Part shown: in pieces, positions 1 through 8,969 of the stretch | Layout: each line of letters opens with the position of its first letter | Numbering within the stretch: position 1 is the first letter of the stretch | Source: Buttiauxella ferragutiae | GTDB taxonomy: Bacteria > Pseudomonadota > Gammaproteobacteria > Enterobacterales > Enterobacteriaceae | Assembly (NCBI RefSeq): GCF_001654915.1 | Contig: NZ_LXEQ01000028.1 | Strand: one strand, 5' to 3' | Length of the DNA stretch: 64,000 nucleotides | Program-made: the position numbers and the translations under genes | Notes under the pieces: generated by a model | Databases searched by the model: none | What the model saw: only the letters and a program-made list of their open reading frames with translations | Told to the model about the DNA's origin: nothing

Positions 1-330
1 CTGACAAAGGTCATTAAACAGGTGTTGTAGGGGGGATAAGCGATAGCGCCATCCACCATTTCGCCTGTTGTTGCAGATAAAAGTGTCGGATGACGCTGCG
101 CTTATCCGACCTACGTAGAGGTTTGTCATCGGTCTTAAAGACCAGCAGAGCGCTGGCCTTTTAGATTGCTGACAAAGGTCATTAAACAGGTGTTGTAGGG
201 GGGATAAGCGATAGCGCCATCCACCATTTTCGCCTGTTGTTGCAGATAAAAGTGTCGGATGACGCTGCGCTTATCCGACCTACGTAGAGGTTTGTCATCG
301 GTCTTAAAGACCAGCAGAGCGCTGGCCTTT
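1..330. repeat. Tandem terminator-REP array downstream of metK
   Basis: Two copies of a roughly 168 bp unit lie head to tail (period 168-169, copies differing by one T in a T run near 50-60 and 218-228). Each unit has two REP-like palindromes in opposite orientation (about 27-57 and 85-114; repeated about 195-226 and 254-283), bounded by TGACAAA and its inverse, plus a full copy of the metK terminator hairpin (137-161 and 306-330). The array runs off the left edge, so there may be more copies. The same design is seen after tdcE with a different terminator. Confidence 0.85.
306..330 (-). terminator. metK-proximal rho-independent terminator (also copied at 137-161)
   Basis: On the minus strand the sequence reads AAAGGCCAGC-gctct-GCTGGTCTTT, a stem of about ten pairs 23 bases past the metK stop codon. 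An identical 25-base copy lies at 137-161 in the next repeat unit. The T tract is short. Confidence 0.7.
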
Positions 331-353
331 AATGTCTGGAGCTCTGACGGATT

Positions 354-1508
354 TTACTTCAGGCCGGCAGCATCACGCAGCAATTCTGCTTTGTCGGTTT
401 TTTCCCAAGGGAAATGCTCACGACCAAAGTGACCGTATGCGGCAGTTTCTTTGTAGATTGGGTGCAGCAGATCCAGCATCTGAATCAGGCCGTACGGACG
501 CAGGTCGAAGAACTCGCGCACCAGCAGGGTCAGTTGCTCGGTAGAGATTTTCTCGGTACCGAAGGTTTCAACCATGATGGAAGTCGGTTCTGCCACGCCG
601 ATGGCGTAAGACACCTGGATTTCACAGCGGTCAGCCAGACCCGCAGCAACGATGTTTTTCGCGACATAACGCGCCGCGTATGCTGCGGAACGGTCAACTT
701 TAGACGGATCTTTACCGGAGAACGCGCCGCCACCGTGACGAGCCATGCCGCCGTAGGTATCAACGATAATTTTACGACCGGTCAGACCACAGTCACCCAT
801 TGGGCCACCGATAACAAAACGGCCTGTTGGGTTGATGTGGTATTTGGTGGAAGCGTTCAACCATTCTGCTGGCAGAACTGGCTTGATGATCTCTTCCATC
901 ACCGCTTCTTGCAGCGTTTTCAGCTGTACATCTTCAGAGTGCTGGGTAGACAGAACCACGGCATCAATACCGACGATTTTACCGTCGTCGTACTGGAACG
1001 TGATTTGGCTTTTTGCATCCGGACGCAACCATGGCAGTGAGCCATTCTTACGAACTTCAGCCTGGCGTTGAACCAGAAGGTGCGCGTAAGTGATTGGCGC
1101 TGGCATCAGCACTTCGGTTTCGTTGGTTGCATAACCAAACATCAGGCCCTGGTCGCCCGCACCTTGTTCCAGTGGATCGGTACGGTCAACGCCCTGGTTG
1201 ATGTCCGGGGACTGCTTACCAATCGCGCTTAACACGGCACAAGAATTGGCATCAAAGCCCATATCAGAATGCACGTAGCCGATGTCACGAATCGTTTGGC
1301 GAGTGATTTCTTCGATATCAACCCAGGCGCTGGTGGTGATTTCACCGCCAACCAGAACCATGCCGGTTTTAACGTAAGTCTCACAAGCTACGCGTGCTTT
1401 TGGATCCTGCTCGAGGATCGCATCGAGGACCGCATCAGAGATTTGGTCAGCGATTTTATCGGGATGCCCTTCTGATACAGACTCGGACGTAAAGAGGTGC
1501 TTGGCCAT
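354..1508 (-). CDS. metK: S-adenosylmethionine synthase
   Basis: Makes S-adenosylmethionine from ATP and methionine in the cytoplasm, the main methyl donor and the source of the aminopropyl groups used in spermidine synthesis. The 384-residue product is the family's usual length and colinear with E. coli MetK. The N-terminal GHPDKIADQISD ATP/methionine motif (residues 15-26) and the GGGAFSGKDPSKVDRSAAY loop (about 260-278) are intact. The ATG is preceded by AGGGTG. Tandem MetJ-type boxes lie upstream on the same strand, so repression by MetJ with S-adenosylmethionine is expected. The next genes, speA and speB, belong to polyamine synthesis, as in K-12. Confidence 0.98.
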   Translation of the reverse strand: MAKHLFTSESVSEGHPDKIADQISDAVLDAILEQDPKARVACETYVKTGMVLVGGEITTSAWVDIEEITRQTIRDIGYVHSDMGFDANSCAVLSAIGKQSPDINQGVDRTDPLEQGAGDQGLMFGYATNETEVLMPAPITYAHLLVQRQAEVRKNGSLPWLRPDAKSQITFQYDDGKIVGIDAVVLSTQHSEDVQLKTLQEAVMEEIIKPVLPAEWLNASTKYHINPTGRFVIGGPMGDCGLTGRKIIVDTYGGMARHGGGAFSGKDPSKVDRSAAYAARYVAKNIVAAGLADRCEIQVSYAIGVAEPTSIMVETFGTEKISTEQLTLLVREFFDLRPYGLIQMLDLLHPIYKETAAYGHFGREHFPWEKTDKAELLRDAAGLK

Positions 1509-1615
1509 ATTTTATTCACCCTAAGAGAATTAGGTTAGTGCAGACTGCCGCTAATTGGCGCTCGTATCAGTGCGATATACTGATATTCGGAGTTTTAGCC
1601 ACAGGATTAATTTCA

Positions 1616-1655
1616 GGCAGTCTAACAGTTAATCGGTATAGATGGATTAACATCT
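1616..1655 (-). promoter_or_regulatory. Candidate MetJ operator of metK
   Basis: On the minus strand there are five contiguous 8-base units: AGATGTTA, ATCCATCT, ATACCGAT, TAACTGTT, AGACTGCC. The first two match the met-box consensus AGACGTCT at five of eight positions and the others more weakly. MetJ binds tandem boxes cooperatively, so the array counts for more than any single unit. It lies 108-147 bases upstream of the metK start. Confidence 0.55.
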
Positions 1656-2174
1656 GGACGGCTATTCTAGGTTATCCCTTAATCAGATTACCAGTGATTT
1701 TTCTACCCGCAAGTTTCTAAGCATAATCTTGGATGGCAATTTTTACTGACAGTGCCGCAAAGCAGGGATTTTTGTTTTGCAATTTTTGGCTGTTATCGGT
1801 ATAAAGCGGCGCGCGCGGCTCATTCAACAAGCACACATTTCTACGTGTTGCCCACTTCCAGCCGGGTTGAGCAAATTTCTTAGCTTTGGCTTGTCGCATG
1901 CCCTAAATGGTATGTGTGGAGGTGTCAGGATTGAAAAACCGCTGTAATTCACAGAATCTGGCTCACCAGTCTGGTGCGCATTTGCCTCTCTCAATAAGCA
2001 TCTCTTTGCTGCATTCCTGCCGATGTTATACCCATCTCGGCGCTTCTCAGGACTCTCGGGCCGGTTTTTAAACCCGTGAAATTCTGAACAAGGGCTCTCT
2101 TGTCATCGATAAGAGTATTCTCGTGGTTTCGCCGATTCGTTCTACGAAGCTCGGTTACGTGTTTTTACAATGAT
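1656..2174. other. metK-speA intergenic region without a firmly supported gene
   Basis: About 520 bases between the metK control region and yqgB. A 60-codon minus-strand frame (1717-1899) is open but has no convincing ribosome binding site. K-12 has the small annotated genes yqgC and yqgD in this interval, and I cannot confirm homologues here. The region probably holds the speA promoter and a long leader; no specific motif could be assigned. Confidence 0.4.
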
Positions 2175-2321
2175 ATGAAAAAGAAACCGGTCGCACAGTT
2201 TGTCTGTCAGCGTCTTATGCTGCCGATACGCGCTGTTAATGGGTTGTTATTGCGGGATACCCCTGCGATAGTAGTCAACTGTTTTGCACATTCGTTTAAA
2301 TTTGAGGTTCGCCATGTCTGA
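2175..2321 (+). CDS. yqgB: Small acid-stress protein YqgB
   Basis: 48 codons upstream of and overlapping speA. The N-terminus MKKKPVAQ and the C-terminal AIVVNCF are shared with the 43-residue E. coli YqgB; the middle is divergent. The last codons overlap the speA start: the yqgB TGA (2319-2321) lies inside the second and third codons of speA, and the speA ribosome binding site is inside the yqgB frame. This suggests translational coupling or a leader-peptide role. The K-12 protein has been linked to acid stress, but its biochemistry is not established. The frame is also open upstream to 2100; the K-12-like ATG is preferred. Confidence 0.7.
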   Translation: MKKKPVAQFVCQRLMLPIRAVNGLLLRDTPAIVVNCFAHSFKFEVRHV

Positions 2322-4290
2322 CAAAATCTCTTCTGTTTCGGGTTCGTCAGTGGGCGAGCAGGATGTACACCGCTCCATGCAGGAGGTTGCCATGAGCTCC
2401 CAGGAAGCCAGCAAAATGCTGCGTACTTACAATATTGCCTGGTGGGGCAATAACTATTACGACGTCAACGAACTCGGTCACATTACCGTTTGCCCGGACC
2501 CTGATGTCCCAGAGGCTCGTGTTGATCTCGCTGAACTCGTAAAAGCCCGTGAAGCACAGGGGCAGCGTTTGCCTGCACTGTTCTGTTTCCCGCAGATTTT
2601 GCAGCACCGCCTGCGTTCAATTAATGCCGCGTTTAAACGTGCGCGCGAGTCTTATGGCTACAACGGAAACTACTTCCTCGTTTACCCAATCAAAGTAAAC
2701 CAACACCGCCGCGTCATTGAATCGCTGATTCATTCCGGTGAGCCGCTGGGCCTGGAAGCGGGTTCTAAAGCCGAATTGATGGCGGTACTGGCGCATGCGG
2801 GCATGACCCGTTCGGTGATTGTCTGTAACGGCTATAAAGACCGTGAATACATCCGCCTGGCGTTGATTGGCGAGAAGATGGGTCACAAGGTTTATCTGGT
2901 CATCGAGAAGATGTCAGAAATTCGCATTGTGCTGGAAGAAGCTGAGCGTCTGAATGTGGTGCCGCGTCTTGGCGTGCGTGCACGTCTGGCATCGCAAGGT
3001 TCCGGTAAATGGCAGTCTTCAGGCGGCGAGAAATCAAAATTTGGTCTGGCGGCGACGCAGGTTTTGCAACTGGTTGAAATGTTGCGTGAAGCCGGTCGTA
3101 TCGACAGCCTGCAATTACTGCATTTCCACCTCGGTTCGCAAATGGCGAATATTCGCGATATCGCCACCGGCGTGCGTGAATCGGCGCGTTTCTACGTTGA
3201 GCTGCACAAGATGGGCGTAAACATCGAATGCTTCGATGTCGGCGGCGGTCTGGGCGTGGACTATGAAGGCACGCGTTCGCAGTCAGATTGTTCGGTCAAC
3301 TATGGCCTGAACGAATATGCGAACAACATCATTTGGGCGATTGGCGACGCATGTGAAGAAAACGGCCTGCCGCACCCGACGGTTATCACCGAGTCTGGCC
3401 GTGCGGTGACCGCGCACCACACCGTGTTGGTGTCTAACATCATCGGTGTTGAACGCAACGAATACACCACGCCAACGGCTCCGGCTGCAGATGCGTCCCG
3501 TGCACTGCAAAGCATGTGGGAAACCTGGGGCGAAATGCACGAGCCGAACAACCGTCGCTCGCTGCGTGAATGGCTGCACGATAGCCAGAACGATCTGCAT
3601 GATATCCATACCGGCTACTCGGCGGGGAGTTTCTCTTTGCAGGAGCGTGCCTGGGCGGAGCAGCTTTATCTGAGCATGTGCCATGAAATTCAGCGCCTGC
3701 TTGACCCTAGCAACCGCGCACACCGCCCGATCATCGACGAACTGCAAGAACGTATGGCGGATAAGATTTACGTCAACTTCTCGTTGTTCCAGTCCATGCC
3801 GGATGCGTGGGGTATCGATCAACTGTTCCCGGTACTGCCGCTGGAAGGTCTGAACCAGATCCCAGAGCGTCGTGCGGTACTGCTGGATATCACCTGTGAT
3901 TCCGACGGTGCTATCGATCACTACATCGATGGTGACGGTATTGCGACAACTATGCCGATGCCAGAATACGATGCAGAAAACCCACCGCTGTTGGGCTTCT
4001 TTATGGTTGGGGCATACCAGGAAATTCTGGGCAACATGCACAACCTGTTTGGTGATACCGAAGCGGTTGACGTGTTTGTCTTCCCTGACGGCAGCGTAGA
4101 GGTGGAGCTTTCTGATGAAGGCGATACCGTTGCGGACATGCTGGAATACGTTCAGCTTGATCCAAAAACTCTGCTCAAACATTTCCGCGATCAGGTGAAA
4201 CAGACCGATCTGGATGCCGGTTTGCAGCAGCAGTTCCTCGAAGAGTTTGAGGCTGGGTTGTATGGCTATACTTATTTAGAAGACGAGTAA
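2314..4290 (+). CDS. speA: Biosynthetic arginine decarboxylase
   Basis: Decarboxylates L-arginine to agmatine, first step of the agmatine route to putrescine, using pyridoxal phosphate and magnesium. 658 residues, the same as E. coli SpeA and colinear with it. The PLP lysine lies in FLVYPIKVNQ (Lys127), followed by the HFHLGSQ and GGGLGVDYEGT segments of the alanine-racemase-like fold. The chosen ATG has GAGG seven bases upstream; an in-frame start at 2284 would add ten unconserved residues. yqgB overlaps the start. An ERIC element begins exactly at the stop codon, and a strong terminator separates it from speB. Confidence 0.97.
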   Translation: MSDKISSVSGSSVGEQDVHRSMQEVAMSSQEASKMLRTYNIAWWGNNYYDVNELGHITVCPDPDVPEARVDLAELVKAREAQGQRLPALFCFPQILQHRLRSINAAFKRARESYGYNGNYFLVYPIKVNQHRRVIESLIHSGEPLGLEAGSKAELMAVLAHAGMTRSVIVCNGYKDREYIRLALIGEKMGHKVYLVIEKMSEIRIVLEEAERLNVVPRLGVRARLASQGSGKWQSSGGEKSKFGLAATQVLQLVEMLREAGRIDSLQLLHFHLGSQMANIRDIATGVRESARFYVELHKMGVNIECFDVGGGLGVDYEGTRSQSDCSVNYGLNEYANNIIWAIGDACEENGLPHPTVITESGRAVTAHHTVLVSNIIGVERNEYTTPTAPAADASRALQSMWETWGEMHEPNNRRSLREWLHDSQNDLHDIHTGYSAGSFSLQERAWAEQLYLSMCHEIQRLLDPSNRAHRPIIDELQERMADKIYVNFSLFQSMPDAWGIDQLFPVLPLEGLNQIPERRAVLLDITCDSDGAIDHYIDGDGIATTMPMPEYDAENPPLLGFFMVGAYQEILGNMHNLFGDTEAVDVFVFPDGSVEVELSDEGDTVADMLEYVQLDPKTLLKHFRDQVKQTDLDAGLQQQFLEEFEAGLYGYTYLEDE

Positions 4291-4417
4291 ATTACTCGGC
4301 GTACTTCGAGTCGCAGGGGTGTTGGCCGCACTCACTTACCCCAGTCACTTACTTAAGTAAGCTCCCGGGGATAAGCTCCTTTGCCGCCTACCTGTAACGC
4401 GAATTACTAGAGTAATT
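4290..4417. repeat. ERIC element between speA and speB
   Basis: A 128 bp element with the diagnostic ERIC core (AGTCACTTACTTAAGTAAGCT) and imperfect terminal inverted repeats running from aattactc to gagtaatt. The length equals the canonical 127 bp ERIC. It starts at the last base of the speA stop codon, so it will be transcribed as a long hairpin at the end of the speA message. Confidence 0.92.
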
Positions 4418-4477
4418 AGTATACAAATAAGGTTACATTCGGCGATAATCCGCCAACAAGCAGTCTGAATGAATCCA

Positions 4478-4521
4478 GTCCCTTCCTCGTCGGGTTAACG
4501 ACGCGGAAGGGACTTTTTTTT
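4478..4521 (+). terminator. Rho-independent terminator after speA
   Basis: GTCCCTTCC (4478-4486) pairs perfectly with GGAAGGGAC (4505-4513) and is followed by eight T residues. It lies 33 bases before the speB start, so speB probably also has its own promoter or relies on partial read-through. Confidence 0.9.
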
Positions 4522-4553
4522 GCAAATAATTACCATCATCGTGAGGTCAAACC

Positions 4554-5474
4554 ATGAGCACCTTAGGCCATCAGTACGACAATTCCCTGGTATCCAATGC
4601 CTTCGGTTTTTTACGTTTTCCACTGAACTTCATGCCGTATGACAGCGATGCCGATTGGGTGATCACTGGCGTTCCTTTTGATGCGGCAACCTCTGGCCGT
4701 GCAGGCGGGCGTCATGGCCCTGCGGCTATTCGTCAGGTTTCTACCAACCTGGCGTGGGAAGGTAACCGCTTCCCGTGGAATTTCGACATGCGTGAGCGTC
4801 TGAACGTTGTTGACTGTGGCGACCTGGTTTATGCCTTCGGTGATGCGCGTGATATGAGCGAACGCCTGCAAGCTCACGCAGAAAAACTGCTGGCTGCCGG
4901 TAAACGTATGCTCTCTTTCGGTGGCGACCACTTCGTGACTCTGCCGCTGTTGCGCGCTCACGCTAAGCACTTTGGTAAAATGGCGCTGGTGCATTTCGAT
5001 GCGCACACTGACACCTATGCGAACGGTTGCGAGTTCGACCACGGCACCATGTTCTACACCGCGCCAAAAGAAGGTCTGATCGACCCGAATCATTCTGTGC
5101 AGATTGGTATTCGTACCGAGTTCGACAAAGATAATGGCTTTACCGTGCTGGATGCAGGCCAGGTGAACGACCGTACTGTTGACGATGTGCTGGCGCAGGT
5201 GAAGCAAATTGTTGGCGATATGCCAGTTTATCTGACCTTTGATATCGACTGCATCGATCCTGCTTTCGCACCAGGCACCGGTACGCCGGTTATCGGTGGT
5301 CTGACTACCGATCGCGCGCTGAAACTGGTTCGTGGTTTGAAAGATTTGAACATCGTTGGTATGGACGTTGTAGAAGTGGCTCCGGCTTACGACCAGTCTG
5401 AAATTACTGCTTTGGCGGGCGCGACGTTGGCGCTGGAGATGTTGTATATCCAGGCGGCTAAGAAAGGCGAGTAA
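4554..5474 (+). CDS. speB: Agmatinase (agmatine ureohydrolase)
   Basis: Hydrolyses agmatine to putrescine and urea, completing the pathway begun by SpeA. 306 residues, identical in length to E. coli SpeB. The binuclear manganese motifs of the ureohydrolase family are present: GGDHFVT (about 122), FDAHTDTY (about 148) and FDIDCIDPAFAPGTG (about 228). The ATG follows a GTGAGG ribosome binding site. The terminator and ERIC upstream show that it is not simply co-transcribed with speA. It converges with loiP across a palindromic spacer. Confidence 0.97.
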   Translation: MSTLGHQYDNSLVSNAFGFLRFPLNFMPYDSDADWVITGVPFDAATSGRAGGRHGPAAIRQVSTNLAWEGNRFPWNFDMRERLNVVDCGDLVYAFGDARDMSERLQAHAEKLLAAGKRMLSFGGDHFVTLPLLRAHAKHFGKMALVHFDAHTDTYANGCEFDHGTMFYTAPKEGLIDPNHSVQIGIRTEFDKDNGFTVLDAGQVNDRTVDDVLAQVKQIVGDMPVYLTFDIDCIDPAFAPGTGTPVIGGLTTDRALKLVRGLKDLNIVGMDVVEVAPAYDQSEITALAGATLALEMLYIQAAKKGE

Positions 5475-5501
5475 TCAGGCTATTTTACTTGCCATTTTGA
5501 A

Positions 5502-5600
5502 CCCGGGCAGTGCTCGCCATCCTCACGTACTTTGTGTACGCTCCGGTGGCTGCGCGCTGCCCGAGTCCAAACTGCCTGCGACAATTACGCCTGAGGCAGT
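5502..5600. repeat. Palindromic spacer between convergent speB and loiP
   Basis: Two adjacent hairpins. The first is a long imperfect palindrome (about 5502-5565) with outer arms CGGGCAG and CTGCCCG and inner arms CGTAC and GTACG. The second has ACTGCCT (5571-5577) pairing with AGGCAGT (5594-5600). They could end transcripts from both sides, although neither has a clear T tract. It is unlike the ERIC or REP families elsewhere in the window; I do not recognise the family. Confidence 0.6.
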
Positions 5601-5610
5601 CATTTGAAAA

Positions 5611-6369
5611 TTACTTCAGCCCATCTGCCGTCATGCGGTCACGAATGTGTTGCGCACGTTCTGCAGACGCTGGATGGTCGTCGAGCATTGAGCTTTGGCG
5701 GCCTTCTTCCCCTTTAGCCAATTTCTCAAAACTGGTTGCCAGGCCAATTGGGTTGATGCCACGTTTTCTCAACAAATCATACGAATAGTCATCGGCTTCC
5801 GATTCCTGACGCTGGGAGAACTGTGCATTTACCAGTTTCTCACCCAAATCGCCAAGCTGTGACTGTGACAAACTGCCAATCATTCCGCCCGCAGAGGCCG
5901 CTGCAACACGCGCTGCGTTAGTCCCCAGCGCGACCTGCATCCCTTTCTTCACATGGCCGAGCGCCACGTGGCCCATTTCGTGGCCGATAACCGCTTCGAC
6001 TTCGTTATCGTTCATCATGTCCATCAGGCCGCTGTACACGCGGATACAGCCGTTGGCCATCGCGAAGGCGTTCACGTCTTTGGTGACGTAAACCTTGTAG
6101 TTCACCGGCATGCCGTTGATGTTATCGCCCAATGCCGCAGCGATTTTGTTCAGGCGTTGCGCATACTCGCTACTGGCCGGTGCGATAGACGCTTTGCTGT
6201 CCAGTTCGGCACAGGATTTGTCGCTCAGCTCTTTGACCTGCGCATCACTTAATGTGTACGCCTGAAAGACTTCAGCACCGGAAGCCAGCAGGCCGTTGGA
6301 ATCCATATTCTGGCAACCACTCACCAGGACTGCAACGCTCAGGCTCAGTAAAATTGGGCGCATCTTCAT
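5611..6369 (-). CDS. loiP: Outer-membrane metalloprotease LoiP
   Basis: M48-family zinc metalloprotease, an outer-membrane lipoprotein in E. coli induced at low osmolarity and working with BepA. 252 residues from the chosen ATG, matching E. coli LoiP. It has a lipobox VSGC (Cys19), the catalytic HEMGH in AVIGHEMGHVALGH, and the conserved ending DDHPASAERAQHIRDRM. The start at 6369 is preceded by AAGGAT and puts the lipoprotein signal at the N-terminus; an upstream in-frame ATG at 6393 would add eight residues before it. Divergent from tktA. Confidence 0.95.
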   Translation of the reverse strand: MKMRPILLSLSVAVLVSGCQNMDSNGLLASGAEVFQAYTLSDAQVKELSDKSCAELDSKASIAPASSEYAQRLNKIAAALGDNINGMPVNYKVYVTKDVNAFAMANGCIRVYSGLMDMMNDNEVEAVIGHEMGHVALGHVKKGMQVALGTNAARVAAASAGGMIGSLSQSQLGDLGEKLVNAQFSQRQESEADDYSYDLLRKRGINPIGLATSFEKLAKGEEGRQSSMLDDHPASAERAQHIRDRMTADGLK

Positions 6370-6452
6370 GCCAATATCCTTAATAAATGACAACTACTCT
6401 GGGGGATCGAGCCACATATCGCTGGCTGGTGGCTTGAGTATAAAGAAGTTAA

Positions 6453-6484
6453 CGCATGCTGCGCATCAACATGCGCAACATGCG
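6453..6484. promoter_or_regulatory. 32 bp palindrome in the loiP-tktA divergent region
   Basis: CGCATG-c-TGCGCAT-caac-ATGCGCA-a-CATGCG: thirteen of fourteen arm positions pair around a four-base loop. It lies 84 bases upstream of loiP and 150 upstream of tktA, so it could be an operator or a transcribed hairpin. No known binding protein is assigned. Confidence 0.5.
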
Positions 6485-6633
6485 AGCAGCTTCCAGAGAT
6501 TTCTTAACCGGACAAAAGGATGCTCCATGTACATGGCACACGGCTTGCGGTACATTGATGGCAATTTTTTGGGCGTAGCCCATAACGCATAGTAGTCAAG
6601 GCCTGACCTTCAACCATCCGATCTGGAGTCAAA

Positions 6634-8625
6634 ATGTCCTCTCGTAAAGAGCTTGCCAATGCTATTCGTGCACTCAGCATGGACGCAGTACAAAAAGCCA
6701 AATCCGGTCACCCGGGTGCCCCTATGGGTATGGCCGACATTGCCGAAGTCCTGTGGCGCGATTTCCTGAACCATAACCCGCAGAACCCTGCATGGGCTGA
6801 CCGTGACCGCTTCGTGCTGTCTAACGGCCATGGTTCAATGCTGATTTACAGCTTGCTGCACCTCACAGGCTATGACCTGCCGATTGAAGAACTGAAAAAC
6901 TTCCGTCAGCTGCATTCCAAAACTCCGGGTCACCCGGAAGTGGGCTACACCGCGGGTGTTGAAACCACAACTGGCCCGCTGGGTCAGGGTGTGGCGAACG
7001 CAGTCGGTATGGCAATCGCAGAACGCACCATGGCGGCACAGTTCAACCGTCCTGGTCATGACATCGTTGACCACTTCACCTACACCTTTATGGGTGATGG
7101 CTGCATGATGGAAGGCATTTCCCACGAAGTTTGCTCGCTGGCGGGTACGCTGGGTCTGGGTAAACTGGTTGCCTTCTATGATGACAACGGTATCTCTATC
7201 GACGGCCACGTTGAAGGATGGTTCACTGACGATACAGCGAAACGCTTTGAAGCCTACGGCTGGCACGTTGTGCGCGGCGTTGACGGCCACGATGCAGACG
7301 CTATCAAACGCGCTGTTGAAGAAGCCAAAGCGGTTACCGACAAACCTTCACTGCTGATGTGCAAAACCATCATCGGTTTCGGTTCACCAAACAAAGCCGG
7401 TACCCACGATTCCCACGGCGCACCTTTGGGTGACGCAGAAATCGCACTGACCCGTGAAGCACTGGGCTGGAAACACGCGCCATTCGAAATCCCGCAAGAT
7501 ATTTATGCTCAGTGGGATGCTCGCGAAGCAGGCCAGGCGAAAGAAGCGGCATGGAACGAGAAGTTCGCTGCCTACGCTCGCGCCTTCCCGCAAGAAGCCG
7601 CAGAATTTATCCGTCGTATGAAAGGCGACATGCCTGCTGATTTCGCAGCTAAAGCGCAAGAGTTCATCAAGAACCTGCAAGCTAACCCTGCGAAAATCGC
7701 CAGCCGTAAAGCGTCCCAGAACACCATCGAAGCATTCGGTCACTTGTTGCCTGAATTCCTTGGCGGCTCTGCTGACCTTGCACCGTCTAACCTGACTATC
7801 TGGTCTGGTTCCAAAGCCATCAACGAAGACCTGGCCGGTAACTACATCCATTACGGTGTACGTGAATTCGGTATGACGGCGATTGCCAACGGTATCGCGC
7901 TGCACGGTGGTTTCCTGCCGTACACCTCTACCTTCCTGATGTTTGTTGAATATGCCCGTAACGCGGTGCGTATGGCAGCACTGATGAAGCAACGCCAGGT
8001 GATGGTCTACACCCATGACTCAATCGGTCTGGGTGAAGATGGCCCGACTCACCAGCCAGTGGAGCAGCTTGCTGCCCTGCGTGTGACGCCGAACATGAGC
8101 ACATGGCGTCCATGTGACCAGGTTGAGTCTGCGGTGGCGTGGAAATACGCTGTAGAACGTCACGACGGCCCGACCGCGCTGATCTTCTCCCGTCAGAACT
8201 TGGCACAGCAAGATCGTACTGAACAGCAACTGGCGGATATCGCCCGTGGCGCATACGTTCTGAAAGACTGCGCAGGCACGCCTGAGCTTATCCTGATTGC
8301 CACCGGTTCTGAAGTTGAACTGGCGGTTGCAGCCTGGGATCAACTGACTGCTGAAGGCATTAAAGCGCGCGTGGTTTCCATGCCGTCTACCGATGCATTC
8401 GACAAACAGGACCCTGCTTACCGTGAAGCGGTACTGCCGAAAGCGGTTGCTGCGCGTGTTGCTATCGAAGCCAGCATCGCTGACTACTGGTACAAATACG
8501 TTGGCCTGAACGGTGCTGTTGTGGGTATGACGACCTTTGGTGAGTCTGCTCCAGCTGAACTGCTGTTCGAAGAGTTTGGTTTCACTGTTGCAAACGTAGT
8601 GAAACAGGCTAAAGCAGTTCTGTAA
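6634..8625 (+). CDS. tktA: Transketolase 1
   Basis: Transfers two-carbon ketol units between sugar phosphates in the non-oxidative pentose phosphate pathway, using thiamine diphosphate and a divalent cation. 663 residues, equal to E. coli TktA, with its conserved N-terminus (SSRKELANAIR). The ThDP-binding segment GDGCMMEGISHE (about 154) and the pyrimidine-domain segment EDGPTHQPVEQ (about 468) are intact. The ATG follows GGAG at good spacing. A strong terminator follows. It is flanked by sugar genes (cmt operon, epd-pgk-fbaA), as in K-12. Confidence 0.98.
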   Translation: MSSRKELANAIRALSMDAVQKAKSGHPGAPMGMADIAEVLWRDFLNHNPQNPAWADRDRFVLSNGHGSMLIYSLLHLTGYDLPIEELKNFRQLHSKTPGHPEVGYTAGVETTTGPLGQGVANAVGMAIAERTMAAQFNRPGHDIVDHFTYTFMGDGCMMEGISHEVCSLAGTLGLGKLVAFYDDNGISIDGHVEGWFTDDTAKRFEAYGWHVVRGVDGHDADAIKRAVEEAKAVTDKPSLLMCKTIIGFGSPNKAGTHDSHGAPLGDAEIALTREALGWKHAPFEIPQDIYAQWDAREAGQAKEAAWNEKFAAYARAFPQEAAEFIRRMKGDMPADFAAKAQEFIKNLQANPAKIASRKASQNTIEAFGHLLPEFLGGSADLAPSNLTIWSGSKAINEDLAGNYIHYGVREFGMTAIANGIALHGGFLPYTSTFLMFVEYARNAVRMAALMKQRQVMVYTHDSIGLGEDGPTHQPVEQLAALRVTPNMSTWRPCDQVESAVAWKYAVERHDGPTALIFSRQNLAQQDRTEQQLADIARGAYVLKDCAGTPELILIATGSEVELAVAAWDQLTAEGIKARVVSMPSTDAFDKQDPAYREAVLPKAVAARVAIEASIADYWYKYVGLNGAVVGMTTFGESAPAELLFEEFGFTVANVVKQAKAVL

Positions 8626-8643
8626 TCGCTTCATGCTAGTTAA

Positions 8644-8671
8644 ACGGGTCGCTCAGGCGACCCGTTTTTTA
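8644..8671 (+). terminator. tktA terminator
   Basis: ACGGGTCGC-tca-GGCGACCCGT, a compact GC-rich hairpin followed by six T residues, shortly after the tktA stop codon. Confidence 0.92.
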
Positions 8672-8969
8672 TGGTTATCCTCAATAAAACGGGTTGTCTT
8701 ACATCGCAAAAGTATAATCAATCAAGTATTAAATTGTGATCTTCATTGCATAGTCGCAAATAATACAAAACATGAATTTGTGATCAGGTTAGAATTATTG
8801 CTATTGACATGTTTATATTTTATTTTTTTGCATTTTTAATTCCTTGAATTTATTGATTAAAATTTTTCTCACTCAATAAATAACATTTCCTCTCCCTCAT
8901 TTGATTTATTTTCCACGCCGTCATACTTTAATTGAAAATAAAAACACCCTACAAAATGAGGAAGACAGT
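8672..8969 (+). other. AT-rich control region of the cmt operon
   Basis: About 300 bases with no gene, clearly richer in A and T than the neighbours. It contains TTGACA at 8804-8809 and two partial CRP-like half sites (TGTGATC near 8734 and 8780), but no complete CRP site or well-spaced -10 element that I would defend. Presumed promoter of cmtB. Confidence 0.4.

Noticed and set aside
1717..1899. 60-codon minus-strand frame between metK and speA
   Set aside because: K-12 has annotated small genes here, but I could not verify homology and saw no ribosome binding site, so it is not listed as a gene.
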